DNA of 64,000 nt from Moraxellaceae bacterium (GTDB lineage Bacteria; Pseudomonadota; Gammaproteobacteria; Pseudomonadales; Moraxellaceae), in the NCBI GenBank assembly GCA_030646295.1, contig JAUSND010000003.1, positions 372,001 through 436,000 on the forward strand, read 5' to 3'. Shown in pieces: positions 44,486 to 53,821 of the stretch (position 1 is its first letter; each line of letters starts with the position of its first letter). Below the pieces are notes generated by a model. It worked only from the letters and a program-made list of their open reading frames with translations. It ran no database searches and was not told the DNA's origin. The position numbers and the translations under genes are program-made.

Positions 44486-45130
44486 TCATGCAGAAAGATC
44501 AAGCCGGAGAGGTGTGACAAGTTTTTTGCCATCCAGCCAAGGGAGGCCATCCCTGTATACAAGACGACCATCTGCCATCAAGACTAGCACTTCAGGATAA
44601 AGCCTGTGCTCGCTCTTGTGTACACGCTCGGTAAGAAGGGCTTCGTTATCGCCGGGCAATACAGGGACAACTGCCTGGCCGATGACGGGGCCACCATCCA
44701 GTTCGGCACTGACAAAGTGAACGGAGCATCCGTGCTCGGAGTCCCCGTTTTCCAGTGCCCTCTGGTGTGTATGCAACCCCTTGTATTTTGGCAGCAGTGA
44801 CGGATGGATATTCACCAGGCGTCCTTTGAAATGCTGCACAAAGCCGGGAGTCAGGATGCGCATGAAGCCGGCCAGTACAACCACATCGGGCTGCCAGTCA
44901 TCAATTTTCGCCATCATCGCGGCATCAAAGGAATCGCGATCAGCGTAACCGGTATGTGCCAGTACGGCAGTGGCAATGCCGGCCTGCTGCGCGCGCACCA
45001 GACCATAGGCATCGGCCTTGTTGGAAAGCACGCCGGCAATGCGGGCCTTGAGGTGGCCCGCTGCAATGCTGTCAATGATGGCCTGCAGATTCGAGCCGGA
45101 GCCCGAAACCAGCACGACAATGCTCAACAT
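44486..45130 (-). CDS. purN: Phosphoribosylglycinamide formyltransferase 1 (folate-dependent)
   Basis: The 214-residue enzyme transfers a formyl group from 10-formyl-THF to GAR. It starts [20 protein letters not shown], and has the catalytic GRLVNIHPSLLPKYKGLHTH with Asn, His and the downstream Asp in SVHFVSAELDGGPVIGQAVV. Length is typical (E. coli 212). Its start codon shares one base with the purM stop (TGATG), so the two are translationally coupled. The second enzyme for this step, PurT, is at 9067-10257. Confidence 0.97.
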   Translation of the reverse strand: MLSIVVLVSGSGSNLQAIIDSIAAGHLKARIAGVLSNKADAYGLVRAQQAGIATAVLAHTGYADRDSFDAAMMAKIDDWQPDVVVLAGFMRILTPGFVQHFKGRLVNIHPSLLPKYKGLHTHQRALENGDSEHGCSVHFVSAELDGGPVIGQAVVPVLPGDNEALLTERVHKSEHRLYPEVLVLMADGRLVYRDGLPWLDGKKLVTPLRLDLSA

Positions 45131-46170
45131 CAGGCAAACACGACCGTGGGTTCGGTGTGCGTGGACGGGATGATTTCACCAATGCGCCAGGCAGATTCGC
45201 CGGCTGCACTCAGGTGGGCAATTGCTGCATCGGCCTGGTCAGCTGGAACCACGACCACCATGCCGACCCCGCAATTGAAGGTGCGATACATTTCAAAGCG
45301 CTCGACACCACCGTTTTCCTGCAGCCACTGGAATACCGGTGGCCAGGTCCATGAGGCTTCATCAATGCGGGCATCACAGCCTTCCGGCAGTACGCGTGGC
45401 AGGTTGCCGGGCAGGCCACCGCCAGTGATGTGGGCCATGGCGTGCACGGGCAGGGTCTTGATCAGCGCGAGCAGTGGTTTGATGTAGATGCGGGTTGGGG
45501 CCATGAGTACATCGGCCATGGGTTTGCCGGCGATGGTGCCCTTGAGGTCTGCCTTGCTGACAGCAAGAATCTTGCGGACCAGCGAGTAGCCGTTGGAGTG
45601 CACACCGCTTGCGGCAACACCGATCAGCACGTCACCGGTTTTTACCTTGCTGCCGTCGATGATCTCGGATTTTTCAACGACGCCCACCGCAAAGCCGGCG
45701 AGGTCATAGTCTTCGCCTTCATACATGCCTGGCATTTCAGCGGTTTCACCGCCGACAAGCGCGCAGCCAGCCTGCAGGCAGCCTTCACCAATGCCGGTCA
45801 CGACTGTGGCCGCTGTGTCCACGTTCAGGTGGCCGGTGGCGTAGTAGTCGAGAAAAAACAGGGGCTCCGCACCCGTGACAACGAGGTCGTTGACGCACAT
45901 GGCGACAAGATCAATGCCGATGCTTTCATGGCGGTTCAGCTCAAGCGCCAGCTTCAGCTTGGTGCCAACGCCATCAGTGCCGGACACCAGCACGGGCTGG
46001 CGATAGCCTTCGGGTATTTCGCAGAGGGCGCCAAAGCCGCCGAGGCCGCCCAGTACTTCCCGGCGCGCCGTCTTTTTGGCGACGCCCTTGATGCGTTCAA
46101 CCAGGGCATCACCGGCGTCGATATCAACACCGGCATCCTTGTAACTGAGAGAGGGCTTGGCTTCGGACAT
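45130..46170 (-). CDS. purM: Phosphoribosylformylglycinamidine cyclo-ligase (AIR synthetase)
   Basis: The 346-residue enzyme closes the imidazole ring in step five of purine synthesis using ATP. It starts [20 protein letters not shown] and carries [20 protein letters not shown], the ATP and metal-binding [40 protein letters not shown], and the C-terminal [20 protein letters not shown]. The frame extends upstream to 46500, but the family starts at the ATG on 46170. It heads the purM-purN-DUF3108 operon; a TATAAT lies 37 bases upstream. Confidence 0.97.
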   Translation of the reverse strand: MSEAKPSLSYKDAGVDIDAGDALVERIKGVAKKTARREVLGGLGGFGALCEIPEGYRQPVLVSGTDGVGTKLKLALELNRHESIGIDLVAMCVNDLVVTGAEPLFFLDYYATGHLNVDTAATVVTGIGEGCLQAGCALVGGETAEMPGMYEGEDYDLAGFAVGVVEKSEIIDGSKVKTGDVLIGVAASGVHSNGYSLVRKILAVSKADLKGTIAGKPMADVLMAPTRIYIKPLLALIKTLPVHAMAHITGGGLPGNLPRVLPEGCDARIDEASWTWPPVFQWLQENGGVERFEMYRTFNCGVGMVVVVPADQADAAIAHLSAAGESAWRIGEIIPSTHTEPTVVFA

Positions 46171-46206
46171 GGCAGCGGGCACACGGCTATGGAGATGAGG
46201 GCGCAC

Positions 46207-46212
46207 ATTATA
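46207..46212 (-). promoter_or_regulatory. Candidate -10 box for purM
   Basis: The minus strand reads CGTATAATG, giving a perfect TATAAT from 46212 to 46207. The -35 position 17 bases upstream reads CAGGTT and is poor, which suggests an activator or a weak promoter. No PurR operator of the E. coli type is visible. Confidence 0.45.
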
Positions 46213-46336
46213 CGTGATATGGCGCAAAAAACCTGCCTGACTGTGGTGTCGGCTTTCGGGCGGCTGTACTGTATGCAGCCGGGTTGCGCGCGTGGCGCTT
46301 TCCGGGGTGGTTTTGGTACATGGGGGCGGGGTTTTC

Positions 46337-46798
46337 ATGAGATGGTTGTTGTCGGGCGTGCTCCTTTTGTCCCCTCTGGTTGCCCTGAGTGAACCTGCGG
46401 CCGTGGCTCCCGCTGACTTTGCCCTGCCCTGGCCGGATGTGGCGGGGCGCCCTGTCCTGCATGTCGGGCATGTATCTGACCTGAAGTCGTTGCTGGCCAC
46501 GCAGGCGGCATTGAGCGGGGTGGCAGGGGGGCACCGGATCCGGCTGCTTGGGGTATCCCGAAGTGATGCCTGGTTTGTGGCGGAGGATCTTGCCGGGAAA
46601 AAATGGCGCGATCTTCTGGTCAGTGAGCCTCGCTTCAGGCTTGTCGTGCCTGTGGTAGCGCCGGCCGGGAGTGATCAGGATATGGTTGCCACCACTGGCA
46701 TTGCGCCGTCAGTTGAATCGGTTATCTGGGATCCGGATGCCGCCAGGTTACCGGTTATCACGCCGGAAGCAGCTGTACCTGTACAATCACCCCTTTGA
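46337..46798 (+). CDS. Small secreted protein of unknown function before perM
   Basis: The 153-residue product has a signal peptide ([18 protein letters not shown]) and a mature part including [39 protein letters not shown] and [18 protein letters not shown]. Its place between purM and perM is where related genomes carry a DUF2066 gene of about 350 residues, but I cannot align it with that domain, so it may be a shortened or unrelated protein. The ATG at 46337 follows a G-rich stretch; a frame from 46292 would lack the clean signal sequence. It is 19 bases ahead of perM. Confidence 0.55.
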   Translation: MRWLLSGVLLLSPLVALSEPAAVAPADFALPWPDVAGRPVLHVGHVSDLKSLLATQAALSGVAGGHRIRLLGVSRSDAWFVAEDLAGKKWRDLLVSEPRFRLVVPVVAPAGSDQDMVATTGIAPSVESVIWDPDAARLPVITPEAAVPVQSPL

Positions 46799-46817
46799 GG
46801 TGACGCCAAGGATGATC

Positions 46818-47903
46818 ATGGCTGATATACGTCTGTGGCTTTCCCTGCTTGGCCTGCTGGTGCTGGGTTGGCTGCTTTATCTTTTGTCCCCCATCCTGAT
46901 GCCCTTTGCTGCGGGCGCGCTGCTGGCGTATCTGGGTAATCCCCTGGTGAGTCGCCTGATGCAGCTTGGCCTCAAGCGGACATGGGCGGTGGGGCTGTCC
47001 TTCTTTTCCTTGCTGACGGCCATGACGGTTTCGCTCGTGCTGGTGTTGCCTCTGTTATGGCAGCAGATTGTTTATCTGGAGTCACGACTGCCCCGTGTGC
47101 TGCGCTGGTTTAACCGCGAGGGTATTCCCTGGATAGAGAAGCATGTCCCTGTCCAGATTGACCGGCTGGACATGGACCTGATTGGTGAGTGGTTGTCCAG
47201 CTACTGGGTAGAGGCAGGGTCGGCAGCAGGAAATGTGCTGACCCAGGTTGCCAAGTCGAGCATGGATATCCTGGCACTGGCCGGCATGTTGGCCCTGATT
47301 CCTGTGGTGACGTTTTACCTGTTGCTGGACTGGGATGACTTGCTGGCCCGTATCCGTAACCTGATTCCCCGCAATATCGAGCCAAGGGTGAGCCAGTTGG
47401 CCCGGGAGTGCGACGATGTGCTTGCGGCCTTTCTGCGTGGCCAGCTTATGGTCATGGTGGCGCTTGGCATTATCTATGCCGTCGGTTTGCAGCTGGTTGG
47501 CCTCAAGCTGGCGCTAATGATCGGCTTGCTGGCAGGCCTTGGCAGCATCATTCCCTATTTTGGTTTTACCATCGGCATCGTGTCGGCAACGGCTGCTGCA
47601 CTTATACAGTTTGGCAATATCAACGCTGTCATGATGATCTGGGGCGTCTTTGCGGTAGGGCAGGCAATTGAAGGGTGGGTATTGCAGCCGTATCTGGTTG
47701 GCGACAGGATCGGGCTGCATCCGGTGGCGGTGATCTTTGCGATCATGGCGGGTGGGCAGCTTTTCGGGTTTGTTGGCATGTTGCTGGCGCTGCCCGCCGC
47801 GGCGGTGATCATGGTGCTGCTGCGTCATGCTCATGAGCGTTATCAGCAAAGCCGGCTGTATCAGGCCACCCCGACGGTTGAGGATGATGATGCAGCCGGT
47901 TGA
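46818..47903 (+). CDS. perM: AI-2E/PerM family membrane protein
   Basis: The 361-residue protein has about eight transmembrane helices in the AI-2E family order, with IRLWLSLLGLLVLGWLLYLL, SPILMPFAAGALLAYLGNPL, VTFYLLLDWDDLLARIRNLI, VMVALGIIYAVGLQLVGLKL, AGLGSIIPYFGFTIGIVSAT and QPYLVGDRIGLHPVAVIFAI. The family includes permeases and Na/H antiporters; the substrate here is unknown. The ATG at 46818 is six bases from an AAGG and is preferred to the ATG at 46812. It overlaps the hda start by 14 bases; perM-hda linkage is conserved in Pseudomonadales. Confidence 0.92.
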   Translation: MADIRLWLSLLGLLVLGWLLYLLSPILMPFAAGALLAYLGNPLVSRLMQLGLKRTWAVGLSFFSLLTAMTVSLVLVLPLLWQQIVYLESRLPRVLRWFNREGIPWIEKHVPVQIDRLDMDLIGEWLSSYWVEAGSAAGNVLTQVAKSSMDILALAGMLALIPVVTFYLLLDWDDLLARIRNLIPRNIEPRVSQLARECDDVLAAFLRGQLMVMVALGIIYAVGLQLVGLKLALMIGLLAGLGSIIPYFGFTIGIVSATAAALIQFGNINAVMMIWGVFAVGQAIEGWVLQPYLVGDRIGLHPVAVIFAIMAGGQLFGFVGMLLALPAAAVIMVLLRHAHERYQQSRLYQATPTVEDDDAAG

Positions 47904-48615
47904 GCAGCTATTGCTGAATCATGTCAGGCCCCGTCCTGATGCCCGCCTCACGGACTTTGCCGGTGACAACTATGCCGGACTGGTCAGGGCAGGAGAAGAT
48001 TTGCTGCGTCAGCCAGGGGGCCTGCTGTATGTATATGGCCGGCAGGGCTCCGGACGCAGTCATTTCTTGTCTGCACTGTGCACGGAAGCGGAAAGTGCCG
48101 GTCTGCGTAGTGTCCTTGTGCCGCTGGCGGCCCTCGAGGGGGCTTCTGCCGGGATTCTGGATGGTCTGGAGGGCAGTGATTTACTCGCCCTGGATGATGT
48201 CCGGGCCATAGCCGGATGCCGGGAGTGGGAAGAGGCTCTTTTCCATTGTTTCAACAGATGTCGGGAAGCCGGGGTGCGTCTGGTGTTTTCGGCAGATACT
48301 GTGCCTGCCGGATTGGGTCTGGTACTGCCGGATCTGGGCTCCCGGCTGGGGCAGGCTCCTTGCTGGGCAATGGGATTGCCGGATGACCAGAGCCGGGAGC
48401 TGCTGATTCAGGCGGCAGCCAGCAGAAGGGGCTGGATACTGGAGGCAGGTGTACTCAGGTATCTGGTGGTCCGGGCTCCCCGGGAACCGGGTGCCCTGCT
48501 GGCGTGCCTTGAGCGTCTGGATCAACTGTCCTTGCGGGCAGCTCGCCGCCTGACGATTCCGTTTGTCCGCGAGTGTCTGGAGCGGCCTGATCCTGACCGG
48601 GGCGTCGCTCCCTGA
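47890..48615 (+). CDS. hda: DnaA regulatory inactivator Hda
   Basis: The 241-residue AAA+ protein promotes hydrolysis of DnaA-bound ATP when joined to the sliding clamp. It starts MQPVEQLLLNHVRPRPDARL; QLLL is the likely clamp-binding motif at the N-terminus. DFAGDNYAGLVRAGEDLL, the Walker A LLYVYGRQGSGRSHFLSALC (with Arg in place of Lys, as in E. coli Hda), Walker B SDLLALDDVRAIAG and the sensor FSADTVPAGLGLVLPDLGSR are present. Three ATG codons occur in a row at 47884-47892; the third is used since it lies seven bases from GAGG. A CCTGACCGGGGCGT direct repeat overlaps its 3' end. Confidence 0.93.
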   Translation: MQPVEQLLLNHVRPRPDARLTDFAGDNYAGLVRAGEDLLRQPGGLLYVYGRQGSGRSHFLSALCTEAESAGLRSVLVPLAALEGASAGILDGLEGSDLLALDDVRAIAGCREWEEALFHCFNRCREAGVRLVFSADTVPAGLGLVLPDLGSRLGQAPCWAMGLPDDQSRELLIQAAASRRGWILEAGVLRYLVVRAPREPGALLACLERLDQLSLRAARRLTIPFVRECLERPDPDRGVAP

Positions 48616-48782
48616 CCGGGGCGTACCTTGCCGTAGACCCGCAGAATGTGCGACAGTTACGCCGCCCTCGGGCTGATGAATAACAAAAAATAACAGCTTC
48701 TGCCGGTGGCCCGCGGCTAGCATGCCCAAGCGGCTCCGCCTTAATAGAAAAAGAAAACACGTATTTTCAGGAGAGCACCTCC

Positions 48783-50984
48783 ATGCCCTGGTCCCGGGGA
48801 AGCCTTCTCGTTGCGCTTCTTGCCCTGCACATCCCGTTCGCAAAGGCGGATACGGTGATTGTGGATACTACTGCCGATGATTCGAATGCGAGTACCTGTT
48901 CGCTCCGGGACGCGGTCACCTTTCTGAACATCCCTGCAGCAACCAGGCCGGCGAGTCATGGCAACGGTTGCGCGCGTGAGGGTGAGGCCACCACTGCCAA
49001 TATCATCACGCTGCCATACAAGGCTGCTGCCTATGTGATTGATGCGGGCAAAGGCCCGATCGATATTGATACTTCCATTGTGATAAATGGCGAAGAGTCC
49101 ACTGCCAAGGTGCCTGCAAGTCCCTTTGTATGGGTAAAGGCATCCCAGGGCTTCAGGATCGACGGGCCACCCCTGACCGAAAACCTGGGCAGTGTGGATG
49201 CGCAACTGGACATGGATCCGGCCTCGGATACAGGCACCGTTGGTGATCGGCATACATCCACTGTTTTACCGTATTTCACTGGCACGACAGTGGTGGGTGG
49301 AACGCTGGTTTGTCTTTATGCCAAAGGCCCGGCAACTGACGCCAAGAATCTGCTGATCAACACTGTTCTGAGTGATCCTGTTGGCGCCTGGAGTTTGCGT
49401 TCATCAGTGCCTTTTGATGCCGGGATAAATGTGGTGTCAGTGGTGACGGGTGGAGCGACATGCGCGGCTGAGCTGGCCTCTACAGTTACACCGGACAGGG
49501 TCATCAAGGTGAGCGTGTATGAGGCAAGTGTGGTCAAGTTTTCGATGGTCGATTTTGTAGGTTGCGGCGCATCTGGCTTGCCGGCTCACATGGTGTCTGC
49601 AAGTGTGGTTCCCGCAGCTTGCAGTGCGCCTGCACCAGGGTCCAAAGGAGGTGTTTTCTATACGAACGAAACACTTGAGCTGGAGTCTGTAGCTGTTCGT
49701 GGCGGCAGCGCGGACAGGGGCGGCATCATTTATGTGGGCGATGAAGGTATTCTGAATGCGGCGTCTGCTGCATTGCTCAACGGGCATGCCAATAGTGGTT
49801 CGGCTATTTATCTGGAACGCAATGGCCTGCTGCTTTCACGCGCATTGATTGCAGAAAACCGTAATGCAACCGAGGCGGTCATGATTGCCAGCGGCAGTCT
49901 GGTTAGTGGCTTCTCATCAAGCAATATTGAGAACGTGACATTTCATGGCAATGATGGTTTTGCACTTGCTGTTAATGAAAATGTAAAGCTGAACGCACTT
50001 ACCATTATTGATAATGTTGCCGGTGCCATTTCATTTTCTGGCACGGACCTGACGCTCGCAGCGAGCAATGTGCATGTTTATAACTCGGTGGTTTCAGGGA
50101 TTTGCTCCGGTGCTCCTGCTGCCTGGCCGACTGCGAATGCGCCGAAGTTCAATTTGGCGAACTCAAGCTGCCAGTTTGTTAATTCATCCAATAAGGTCAG
50201 TAACGGAAATCTTGTTGCGGTTGCTGACGCTGACAAGAGCTGTTACGAGGATACGGCAGGCATGCTGTGTCCGCGTGATTTTGATGATGATGGTGTGACG
50301 GATTTTTATGTGCCGCGCTATTTGCCGACCCTGGTGCCTGGTGTTGATCCGGCTGACCAGTTTTCAGACCTGATCAACAAGGGATCGATTGGCGAGACTG
50401 TATCCGCTTGTCCGGGTCAGGATCAGCGTACTTCTAATCGTGGTCAGGGAGGGCGTTGTGATATTGGCGCAATCGAGTTCCAGTTCATCAATGAACGGGT
50501 GAATGCCGGTGACTTTCTTGTTTCCGGCCGATTTGAGCAGACGTTTGCTGCTGACTTGATTGAGGACAGTGACGAAGAGCTTTATCTGCCGGCGAATGCC
50601 ACTTCGATTTGTCCGGTGACCCTTCCTGCTGCCCCTTTGACAGGTGCAGCAGAGTCCTGCCCATGGCTTTCACAGGCTCCCTCAAAAGGGGTCGTGAAGC
50701 TGACTGCAGACCGTAAGGGGTACTTCTATCAGTCGTATTCGGACTTTCATGGTTTTGATACCTTCCGGATTGAAGTGACTACAACGGCCAGTCGCCTGAA
50801 TGACTATTCGCATCCCACCAGTCGTACGCGAGGTATATTGGCAACGATCAGCAGCGAGCCTGAATCCGGTGCTGTGAGTGACGGCATTCTGGACGACGGG
50901 GGAGCATTTGACTGGATTGGTTTGATCGGGCTGGGGGCGCTGCTGTCGCACCGCCGTATTCGTCGGGGAGCATCGCGAGCATGA
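48783..50984 (+). CDS. Secreted CSLREA-type beta-helix protein with GlyGly-CTERM-like tail (first of pair)
   Basis: The 733-residue product has a signal peptide (RGSLLVALLALHIPFAKA), then DTVIVDTTADDSNASTCSLR with DAV, the CSLREA-domain motif. A long beta-rich middle with Asn/Gly-rich turns (VRGGSADRGGIIYVGDEGIL, NGHANSGSAIYLERNGLLLS) suggests a right-handed beta-helix. A DQRTSNRGQGGRCDIGAIEF block, seen in many such proteins, precedes the C-terminal third. The tail GGAFDWIGLIGLGALLSHRR followed by IRRGAS fits GlyGly-CTERM: a glycine motif, a hydrophobic span and a basic end, which is processed by rhombosortase and exported by type II secretion in known cases. The next gene starts at an ATGA overlap. 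Confidence 0.8.
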   Translation: MPWSRGSLLVALLALHIPFAKADTVIVDTTADDSNASTCSLRDAVTFLNIPAATRPASHGNGCAREGEATTANIITLPYKAAAYVIDAGKGPIDIDTSIVINGEESTAKVPASPFVWVKASQGFRIDGPPLTENLGSVDAQLDMDPASDTGTVGDRHTSTVLPYFTGTTVVGGTLVCLYAKGPATDAKNLLINTVLSDPVGAWSLRSSVPFDAGINVVSVVTGGATCAAELASTVTPDRVIKVSVYEASVVKFSMVDFVGCGASGLPAHMVSASVVPAACSAPAPGSKGGVFYTNETLELESVAVRGGSADRGGIIYVGDEGILNAASAALLNGHANSGSAIYLERNGLLLSRALIAENRNATEAVMIASGSLVSGFSSSNIENVTFHGNDGFALAVNENVKLNALTIIDNVAGAISFSGTDLTLAASNVHVYNSVVSGICSGAPAAWPTANAPKFNLANSSCQFVNSSNKVSNGNLVAVADADKSCYEDTAGMLCPRDFDDDGVTDFYVPRYLPTLVPGVDPADQFSDLINKGSIGETVSACPGQDQRTSNRGQGGRCDIGAIEFQFINERVNAGDFLVSGRFEQTFAADLIEDSDEELYLPANATSICPVTLPAAPLTGAAESCPWLSQAPSKGVVKLTADRKGYFYQSYSDFHGFDTFRIEVTTTASRLNDYSHPTSRTRGILATISSEPESGAVSDGILDDGGAFDWIGLIGLGALLSHRRIRRGASRA

Positions 50985-53110
50985 ATGTATCCAGATTGAT
51001 TCGCGGCCTGTGTTCCGCAATTGTTCTGACGGCCTCTTTCAATGCGGCTGCAGTTACGATCACTGTAACAACCAGGGCTGATCAGGATGGTACGGACCCT
51101 GATAACTGCTCTCTCCGGGAGGCGGTCAAGGCAATCAATACCAGTGTTGCTTATGGAGGCTGTCCCGCCGGGCTTAATCGGGCCGAAAACCGTATTCAGC
51201 TCAAGTCGGGTATTTATGAGCTCAATAAAGAGTTGCCCATCAAGCAGGATACGATAATTGCCGGTGCCAATACCTACCGCACGGTAGATGACAAGTTTGG
51301 CACTACCGAGCCCGACCCGATGACTGGTAGCGATACCAGCCGTTTGAGGCCGTTGACGACTATCAGGCCTGCAACAGGTAAAAGCATTCGTCTGATCAAT
51401 GCTTCAGGCTCGGCCTCTGGTCTTGAGCTGGTTGACCTGATTCTGGAAGGAGGGAATCCGTCGGATCCGCTGGCCAGCAATAATTATGGTGGTGCCATCC
51501 TGTCCGGTGCCTCTGTTTCCCTGGAGAACGTGCGCATTAGCAGCAGTACGGCTGTGCGCGGCGGTGCCATTTTTCTCTCAGGTCTGGCTGGCCTGACAAT
51601 AAGTGACTCCACCCTGTCAGGCAATGTGGCGAGCCAGATGGGCGGGGCGGTAGATATGAGCTGCTATCTGGACGGCAGTATTTCCAGAACCTTGAACATC
51701 AATCGCTCGACATTGAGTGGTAACAGCTCTGTTTCTGGTGCTGGTGCGATTGCAATGTGCGGCAGTGTCACGGCGACCATTACGGCATCCACACTGTCGG
51801 GTAATGCCGCCAATGCCAGTGCAGGCACGTTGCATTATGCGGACAGCTATGGCGCAACTGATGCGTCAATCACTCTTGAGTTCTTGACGGCAGCCGAGAA
51901 CACGGGCAGGGCTGTGGTTGTTTCCAGTGGGCACAAAACCGTTCTCGTCAAAAACTCGGTCTTTGCCCAGAACTCAGCTGCCTGCTATGTAAATGCCGCG
52001 TCAAATTGCACGGTTAATGATCTTGGCGCTGACAATGATGTTGCTAACAAGGTTATTGTTCTGGCGGACATGAGTGAGTTTGAGAGCGATGGCCTGGCAG
52101 CATATGGCGGCCTTACGGATGGCTATTTGCCGCTTCTGACAGGCTCAAGCATTCTCGACAAGGTAACGGATGGCTGCAAGGGAACGGATCAGCGTAACCT
52201 GAGCAGGGATAATGTGGCGAGCTGCGATATTGGTGCCCTTGAGCGCCTGCAGCTGGCGGCGGTAGATGATGAGGGCAAGAACCAGGCTGGAGATGGTCGT
52301 GTTGCCTTTGTTGATGTTCTGGCAAATGATTCTTATGGTGAGGATGGATCGGGCACTCCTGTTATCACAAAGCCCCTTAACTTCCAGATCGTGAATCGTA
52401 GCGGCACGGAAATCTCTGATTCTGCCTGCAGTATCGAGCCGGCTGATCCGGATCCAGATAGCGAGCATCCACTCCCGCGATTAAAGGTTGATACAAGTCG
52501 TGTGGTTACATCAATAACAGCACCCATAAAATGCTATTACCAGTTGCTGGACGGGGTTGGCACGCCAATTGGCACGGTTGCGGATGCGGCACAGGCTGAG
52601 ATTTTCATTAGTAATCTGAAGCCGATTACTAATGATGATTATTATATGCGACCAGTTGGTGTCACAACGGTGCAACTGGATTTGTTGTTAAATGACAAGG
52701 ATGAAGATGCCATTGCAGGCGTTCCGGATGCGACGCATTTCATCATCATGATCAAGGGGGGCACGATCGGTGATCGTGCTGGAGTAAAGACGCCGCTTGG
52801 TTTTGTTTCGGGTGAGCTTGTTACTTGTCCGGCAGCAGCAGGCACGGGAGATCCGGTTGAAGGCAGCGTTTGCTTCAAGGGTGGACCACTGCTTTACAGT
52901 GCAGATAATAATCTCTCCCCGTTTACCGAAGAGTTTGACTACTCGATATATGATCAGCATCTGGGTGAAGAGCCTCTGGAGTCTGCTGCTGCAACCGTTA
53001 CAATCCGTACGGATGCTCCGGACCCTGAAAGCAGCAAGGGTGGTAGCCTTGACTGGATGCTGTTGGGGCTTGGCATGCTGGCCTTCTTGCGACGGACTCG
53101 ATCTGTCTGA
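50981..53110 (+). CDS. Secreted CSLREA-type beta-helix protein with GlyGly-CTERM-like tail (second of pair)
   Basis: The 709-residue paralogue starts in the four-base overlap with the preceding gene. Signal peptide: RGLCSAIVLTASFNAAA. Then VTITVTTRADQDGTDPDNCS with LREAV, the CSLREA motif. The middle has beta-helix repeats (ILSGASVSLENVRISSSTAV, RGGAIFLSGLAGLTISDSTL, SGNVASQMGGAVDMSC), GTDQRNLSRDNVASCDIGAL, and later Ig-like or cadherin-like regions with DVLANDSYGED and LLLNDKDEDAI. The tail KGGSLDWMLLGLGMLAFLRR plus TRSV is GlyGly-CTERM-like. Surface-exposed or released adhesin-like role is inferred. Confidence 0.8.
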   Translation: MNVSRLIRGLCSAIVLTASFNAAAVTITVTTRADQDGTDPDNCSLREAVKAINTSVAYGGCPAGLNRAENRIQLKSGIYELNKELPIKQDTIIAGANTYRTVDDKFGTTEPDPMTGSDTSRLRPLTTIRPATGKSIRLINASGSASGLELVDLILEGGNPSDPLASNNYGGAILSGASVSLENVRISSSTAVRGGAIFLSGLAGLTISDSTLSGNVASQMGGAVDMSCYLDGSISRTLNINRSTLSGNSSVSGAGAIAMCGSVTATITASTLSGNAANASAGTLHYADSYGATDASITLEFLTAAENTGRAVVVSSGHKTVLVKNSVFAQNSAACYVNAASNCTVNDLGADNDVANKVIVLADMSEFESDGLAAYGGLTDGYLPLLTGSSILDKVTDGCKGTDQRNLSRDNVASCDIGALERLQLAAVDDEGKNQAGDGRVAFVDVLANDSYGEDGSGTPVITKPLNFQIVNRSGTEISDSACSIEPADPDPDSEHPLPRLKVDTSRVVTSITAPIKCYYQLLDGVGTPIGTVADAAQAEIFISNLKPITNDDYYMRPVGVTTVQLDLLLNDKDEDAIAGVPDATHFIIMIKGGTIGDRAGVKTPLGFVSGELVTCPAAAGTGDPVEGSVCFKGGPLLYSADNNLSPFTEEFDYSIYDQHLGEEPLESAAATVTIRTDAPDPESSKGGSLDWMLLGLGMLAFLRRTRSV

Positions 53111-53111
53111 T

Positions 53112-53141
53112 AAAAGGGCTGCGTAAAGCAGCCTTTTTTTT
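53112..53141 (+). terminator. Terminator after the CSLREA pair
   Basis: GGCTGC pairs with GCAGCC around GTAAA, extended by A-run against T-run, and followed by eight T. Confidence 0.88.
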
Positions 53142-53171
53142 GCCTGATGAATAGTGAGTTATGGAGGTTGT

Positions 53172-53792
53172 ATGAGCCAGAAAAAATGGCTGGTTATGGG
53201 TTTCTTCGCCATTATGCTGGCTGGTTGTGCAGCCCCTGGGCCTGCAAAGCTGTATGAGGGGCCACTGAAGCCTGCTGCTGAAACTGCAATGATTCGGCTG
53301 CCCGAGCAGATTCAGGTGATGGCTCTGGACGGGCGGGAGCAGACTGGCAGCCTTTTACAGAGGGACCAGGTACTTGCAGTGTTGCCTGGCGAGCATGTAT
53401 TCAGTCTGCGCTACGTCGAGCTTTTCCAGATTAACTCTGAAGAGCATGAGGTTGTCCGGTCAAGACAGTCTGCCCTCAGGTTTACCGCAGAGGCCGGTCG
53501 TGAATACCGTGTTGAAATGGAGAAGGAGGGCAATCTTGATTCAGCCAGAAAATTTGCAAAGGATCCAAAGTTTCGTCTGGTGGATGTGGGTAGTGGTGCT
53601 GTGACGGAGTCGACGGCAATCAAGTCATATGCCGAGGCATCACTGGTGGACACCATTAGCAAGGCATTTGATTCGGCAGAGAACAAGGCTCAGGGGCCAA
53701 CGCATCTGGATTTGCTGAAAGATGTATGGGGGCGTGCATCACCTGAAGAGCGGGCCGGTTTCCGGGTATGGCTGGACCAGCAACCAAAGTGA
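53172..53792 (+). CDS. Lipoprotein, DUF2057-like
   Basis: The 206-residue product starts MSQKKWLVMGFFAIMLAGCA, a lipoprotein signal with lipobox LAGC (cysteine 19). The mature part MIRLPEQIQVMALDGREQTG, VLAVLPGEHVFSLRYVELFQ and SALRFTAEAGREYRVEMEKE resembles DUF2057 (YccT family). A GGAGG ribosome-binding site precedes the ATG at 53172. It converges with the minus-strand lipid operon; the stop codons are 29 bases apart, with an inverted GTGATGA/TCATCAC pair spanning the gap but no T-run. Confidence 0.72.
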   Translation: MSQKKWLVMGFFAIMLAGCAAPGPAKLYEGPLKPAAETAMIRLPEQIQVMALDGREQTGSLLQRDQVLAVLPGEHVFSLRYVELFQINSEEHEVVRSRQSALRFTAEAGREYRVEMEKEGNLDSARKFAKDPKFRLVDVGSGAVTESTAIKSYAEASLVDTISKAFDSAENKAQGPTHLDLLKDVWGRASPEERAGFRVWLDQQPK

Positions 53793-53821
53793 TGAGCGGG
53801 GTTGCGCCTAGCTGCATTTCA

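Noticed and set aside
48592-48626. Direct repeat CCTGACCGGGGCGT at the end of hda
   Set aside because: Two copies only, one inside the coding region and one just after it. This looks like a local duplication and not an attachment site.
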